DNA of 36,952 nt, from the NCBI GenBank assembly GCA_013298955.1, contig JAAFJT010000047.1, forward strand, positions 1-36,952. The letters are read 5' to 3'. Under the pieces are notes generated by a model. That model made no database searches. It was given only the letters and a program-made list of their open reading frames with translations, and had not been told where the DNA came from. Both the position numbers and the translations under genes were made by a program. This DNA is from Chitinophagales bacterium (GTDB lineage: Bacteria; Bacteroidota; Bacteroidia; Chitinophagales; Saprospiraceae). Of this stretch, positions 33,972-36,952 are shown piece after piece. Every line of letters begins with the position of its first letter. Within the stretch, counting starts at the first letter, position 1.

Positions 33972-36161
33972 TTATTCTTTAAAAATCGTCAATTTCTTGA
34001 CTCTTTCGCGCCCATGTGTAGGCAACACTCGAATCAAATATTGTCCACTCGTCCATTGAGCCGTATCCATTAAATAAGGTTCTGTTGTTATTTCATTGAT
34101 ATTCAATTGTTTCAAAACCATACCTGTCGCATTATACACTAAAATCGTTGCCGCCTCCCCTATCCAAGGCGTTAAATCCAAATGAACTTGATGCGATGCA
34201 GGATTCGGATAGAGTCGAAAATCACCTAAATCGTCTAATTTCAAATTCACAATATTACTCATTTTAGATTTGCCATTTTGATACACTAAACGAATTTGAT
34301 AAATATTATCGCCTTTATTGGGATGCAAATCTCGATGCCGAAACCATGCTTTTTTATGTGCATGGGTTTCGCCATTGATAACCTGTATCGGTTCAAAAGT
34401 ACCATTGACATTTAATTTTTCAACCACAAAATAATCTTGCGCCATCCCTTCTGTACCAACCCAATCTAACACAACTTGTTGATTATCAATCCACCCTGTG
34501 ACTTGCAATTTTGTGGTATTGGATACCGATTGTTGTGTCAAGGGCGCGGGTACGGAATCATTGCATATTTTAGATGATAAAAACGATTTATCAATCAACG
34601 TGCGATTATTGTTAGAAGGCGTTTGCCAATACACTCGAAATGGATTATGTCCAGTGGTTGCTAAATGCAGTAATTCTACATAATAATATTTGCCCGAATC
34701 TAACAGAATCGGCGCGGAAAGTTGTCCCGCAAATTTGGTAAATTCATTAGGACTTGTATAACCATTAAAGCCTGCAACCTTTCGTTTTGTTTCGGGAAGA
34801 TGATTTAATCCCAAATATAATTCGGAATCATCATCACTTGTTAGTGTAAACGTATAAACACCCGTTTCTTTCGGCACTAAATAACCTTGTACTTTTTCAC
34901 CATACATATCGCCCAAATCATCCCGAAAAAAAGGTGTATTTTTTAAGGTATCGATTCGAGTCGGGCTATTCGGGAAACGAGTATCCTTTGTAAAATCCGA
35001 AATTTGCCAATAATCCAGCGTGATATTCGTCCAAACCGCATCTAACAATTGTCCATTCGGTTTACACGGGGGCGGCGGACAATTCGGTTCACAGGTTTTA
35101 AATTTACCGAATATATTTAGGTCGCCCTTGTGTGGATATAGATTAACTATCAACGAATCTTTGCCATAACTCCAATCCGTAATCGGCACACCATTTTGCA
35201 AGACGACCAAAGTACTATCGTATTTTAAACCATCTAACACGATATTGACGGTCACAGGCGTTTTTAAAACCAACGTATCGAATCCCTTCAAACTATCAAA
35301 ACGAACCGTCAATTTATTTTCTAAACGGTCAAACTGCGTTACAGGGTGATAAGCCATGCGCTGCATGATATATGTAGCCACTTCACTCAAAGTAGTTGCC
35401 CAAAGCTGTTTTGACCCTATTTTATTTTGCACATAATCCAAATGCGCTTTATAATCTGCCAAAGTCACTTTGCCCCAAGACCAATCTTCCACCCCGTGCA
35501 ACTCCCGTAAGGCATAAACACCCTCTGCAATCACATTATCAACCGTCAAATTCATTTCTGCAAGGGTCGAATTGGGTTGAAAAACAAAAAAATTCAATCT
35601 AAAAAAATCAGTTAAATCCACTTTATTCATTTGTGAATACTGCCCTGACCTTGCTCCAAGATATTTCAAAAATTTCAAATGAGCCAAAATACTATCTGTA
35701 TGCAAATCATACGGATGAATGAAAAATCGAGGTCGATGCCCACTGCCGCGTTCAATCAACACGGTACTGGAATCCAATTCAAGCGGATAATCCGCTTTTC
35801 CATATACATCCGTACACCAACCTGTGTTGACCGCACATCGATGACTATGCGAATGATTGATAATTTCATGCCCATGTGCAATCAATCGCTTGGCATCTTT
35901 CCAATCTTGCGTATCGCAGGAACTTGTAATCGCCCCAAAAGCGAATTTAATACCCCGCTGAAACGCTAACGTATCAGCATATTTTGCAATGCCCGCAGTC
36001 GTTACATCTCCAAAATCATCATGTATAATCGTATAAGCGGCTTTACGATTATCTTTCCAAGTGGCAAAACTCGCATGAGGTATGGGCGTTTGAGCGTGCA
36101 TCAATAAAGTTGTCATCCCCAACAGTATTGTAGAAGATAACAAGAAAATCGGTTTATTCAT
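33972..36161 (-). CDS. Secreted polysaccharide deacetylase (CE4) with PA14 domain and T9SS type A signal, paralogue
   Basis: The 729-residue protein has the same order of domains as its downstream neighbour: signal peptide (MNKPIFLLSSTILLGMTTLL), CE4-like domain at about 28-275 with IHDDFGDV, HEIINHSHSH and RPRFFIHPYD, linker CEPNCPPPPC, PA14 domain at about 367-514 (TSDDDSELYLGLNH), and type A sorting domain (RLYPNPASHQVHLDL) ending in KKLTIFKE. The two proteins are similar throughout, indicating tandem duplication, but the loop CAVNTGWCTDVYGKADYPLE differs in length from its counterpart. A strong promoter (36312-36342) precedes it with a leader of about 145 nt. A stem-loop separates the two genes, so they may be transcribed independently. 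Confidence 0.9.
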   Translation of the reverse strand: MNKPIFLLSSTILLGMTTLLMHAQTPIPHASFATWKDNRKAAYTIIHDDFGDVTTAGIAKYADTLAFQRGIKFAFGAITSSCDTQDWKDAKRLIAHGHEIINHSHSHRCAVNTGWCTDVYGKADYPLELDSSTVLIERGSGHRPRFFIHPYDLHTDSILAHLKFLKYLGARSGQYSQMNKVDLTDFFRLNFFVFQPNSTLAEMNLTVDNVIAEGVYALRELHGVEDWSWGKVTLADYKAHLDYVQNKIGSKQLWATTLSEVATYIMQRMAYHPVTQFDRLENKLTVRFDSLKGFDTLVLKTPVTVNIVLDGLKYDSTLVVLQNGVPITDWSYGKDSLIVNLYPHKGDLNIFGKFKTCEPNCPPPPCKPNGQLLDAVWTNITLDYWQISDFTKDTRFPNSPTRIDTLKNTPFFRDDLGDMYGEKVQGYLVPKETGVYTFTLTSDDDSELYLGLNHLPETKRKVAGFNGYTSPNEFTKFAGQLSAPILLDSGKYYYVELLHLATTGHNPFRVYWQTPSNNNRTLIDKSFLSSKICNDSVPAPLTQQSVSNTTKLQVTGWIDNQQVVLDWVGTEGMAQDYFVVEKLNVNGTFEPIQVINGETHAHKKAWFRHRDLHPNKGDNIYQIRLVYQNGKSKMSNIVNLKLDDLGDFRLYPNPASHQVHLDLTPWIGEAATILVYNATGMVLKQLNINEITTEPYLMDTAQWTSGQYLIRVLPTHGRERVKKLTIFKE

Positions 36162-36311
36162 AAAATTTTTTAAATTTAAAAGAACCGTTTAATTGTTTTT
36201 CTAAAAATATTGAAGAGGTATTTTTAATGTTTTAGGGAATCGCTTTGGAACGATTTGCTTTCCAAAGAAAAACGATTTGCTTTATGCTTTTGCTGAAAAT
36301 CAATCTTTCTG

Positions 36312-36342
36312 CAAAACTAACTTAAAAAAGTGTCATAACAAA
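36312..36342 (-). promoter_or_regulatory. Promoter of the first deacetylase gene
   Basis: On the minus strand TTTG (36342-36339), a 19-nt spacer and TAGTTTTG (36319-36312) match the Bacteroidota consensus at every defined position. The leader of about 145 nt contains the stem CTTTGGAA/TTCCAAAG and a direct repeat AACGATTTGCTT near 36250-36285. Confidence 0.65.
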
Positions 36343-36497
36343 GGCTTTTGAAATGCTTTGCATCAAATTACATTAAAAACGGTAAACAATTAGTATGTTA
36401 ATATGTGTATATAATCAAGCCTTTTTTAGTGTATCTTTGTTCTATGCTTTAAATCCTAAATAAGTAGGAAAAATTACGCCGTCAGATTGGGGGATAG

Positions 36498-36565
36498 AGG
36501 GAGTAAAAATTTAAAAAAAATGATTTTTTTTGCAAAAAATCATTTTTTTTAAATTTTTACTCCCT
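36498..36565. repeat. Perfect 32-bp hairpin
   Basis: Arms 36498-36529 and 36534-36565 are perfectly complementary around a TTGC loop, with outer ends AGGGAGTAAAAATTT and its inverse. It lies in the roughly 600-bp gap between the leftward deacetylase gene and the end of the leftward OmpA-like gene. It could be a long terminator-like structure for the latter or a repeat element. Confidence 0.75.
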
Positions 36566-36603
36566 CTGGAAGTTTTTTTTCACAAACCTTATTTAAGTGG
36601 TTA

Positions 36604-36755
36604 ATGTTAAATAATCGACAACAGCGTTTGGAAGGTTTGAAACCCTCCAAACGTTATACTATCTTGATAATCAACTATTTAGCAGATATTACTTTTTGTC
36701 GATTTTTTAACTTCAACTACTTACATTCCCAATCCGCGTTCCCATTGTATCCAAC
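36604..36755. repeat. Dispersed element related to the 28.9-29.1 kb composite palindrome
   Basis: The element shares the prefix TTAAATAATCGACAACA, the core hairpin CGTTTGGAAGG/CCCTCCAAACG with loop TTTGAAA (36624-36653), and the terminal block CCGCGTTCC-N-ATTGTATC with the element at 28923-29135. The middle differs and the outer inverted repeat is not preserved. As at iscX, it ends just before a leftward gene's stop codon. Confidence 0.7.
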
Positions 36756-36760
36756 AAAAA

Positions 36761-36952
36761 TTACTTCTGATTCGCACCCGCTTTAGGCGCGACCGATGTT
36801 TCAATCGCATTGCCAGACGCATCAATAGCGCGTATTTCAACCCGCCGATTCAATTGTCTGCCTTCTTCCGTTTTATTTTCGGTGTAAGGATTGTTTTTGC
36901 CATGCGTTTTCAACACAATTCTATCTTCAGGAATCCCTTTGCTGATTAAATA
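36761..36952 (-). CDS. OmpA-family protein, C-terminal end (partial)
   Basis: The last 63 residues of a protein that starts beyond the right edge are visible. YLISKGIPEDRIVLKTHGKN followed by NPYTENKTEEGRQLNRRVEI is the end of an OmpA/MotB peptidoglycan-binding domain (Asn and two Arg in the conserved RxxNRRVEI helix). A polar tail, RAIDASGNAIETSVAPKAGA, ends at a TAA at 36763-36761. Such proteins tether the outer membrane to peptidoglycan; in this phylum they often carry N-terminal TPR or WD40-like repeats, which cannot be seen here. Confidence 0.88.
   Translation of the reverse strand, partial: YLISKGIPEDRIVLKTHGKNNPYTENKTEEGRQLNRRVEIRAIDASGNAIETSVAPKAGANQK

Noticed and set aside
36432-36439. 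Plus-strand TATCTTTG as a promoter
   Set aside because: There is no -33 box at the right spacing and no supported plus-strand gene downstream; chance is likely in AT-rich DNA.

Overview
This window looks like a chromosomal segment of a Bacteroidota bacterium, most likely of the Saprospiria/Chitinophagia type. The evidence is: type IX secretion (T9SS) sorting domains on five proteins; SdrD B-like and HYR-like surface repeats; promoters of the TTG/TTTG-N19-20-TAnnTTTG form; few recognisable Shine-Dalgarno sequences; a fused CrtYcd lycopene cyclase; and a Bacteroidota-type arginine decarboxylase. No tRNA, rRNA, CRISPR array or insertion sequence was recognised.

Layout. (1) 1-8200, minus: the N-terminal 2733 codons of a giant multidomain surface protein that runs off the left edge; it has an unusual 58-residue extension ahead of its signal peptide and a promoter about 500 nt upstream. 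(2) 9138-19136: a THUMP-type RNA methyltransferase, a lamin-tail secreted protein, a 2131-residue T9SS type B protein with a 7 x 153-bp Cys-rich repeat array, and an Rpn-family nuclease. (3) 19364-24828, plus: arginine decarboxylase, then a carotenoid cluster crtI-crtB-crtYcd-crtZ predicted to convert geranylgeranyl diphosphate through phytoene, lycopene and beta-carotene to zeaxanthin. (4) 25012-30762, minus: a PKD/T9SS type B surface protein, a UbiA prenyltransferase with a KdsC-like HAD phosphatase, iscX and ffh. (5) 31039-36161, minus: a short ArsR regulator and two tandem paralogous secreted CE4 deacetylase-PA14 proteins. (6) 36761-36952, minus: the C-terminus of an OmpA-like protein.

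Intergenic DNA is unusually structured. Four gene ends carry palindromic elements built from a 9-nt unit NNNNCATAG that begins at or within a few bases of the stop codon. A second family (a core hairpin with TTTGAAA loop, sometimes nested in a 63-bp inverted repeat) sits at the 3' ends of iscX and the OmpA-like gene. Further long hairpins lie between ffh and arsR and near 36.5 kb. A short fragment that encodes a typical adhesin-repeat motif is stranded inside one CATAG element next to the crt cluster. A perfect 13-bp inverted repeat sits in front of crtI and is a candidate operator.

Several start codons are re-assigned here from promoter position, signal peptide or family N-terminus. Coordinates of short sites were counted by eye and may be off by a base or two.
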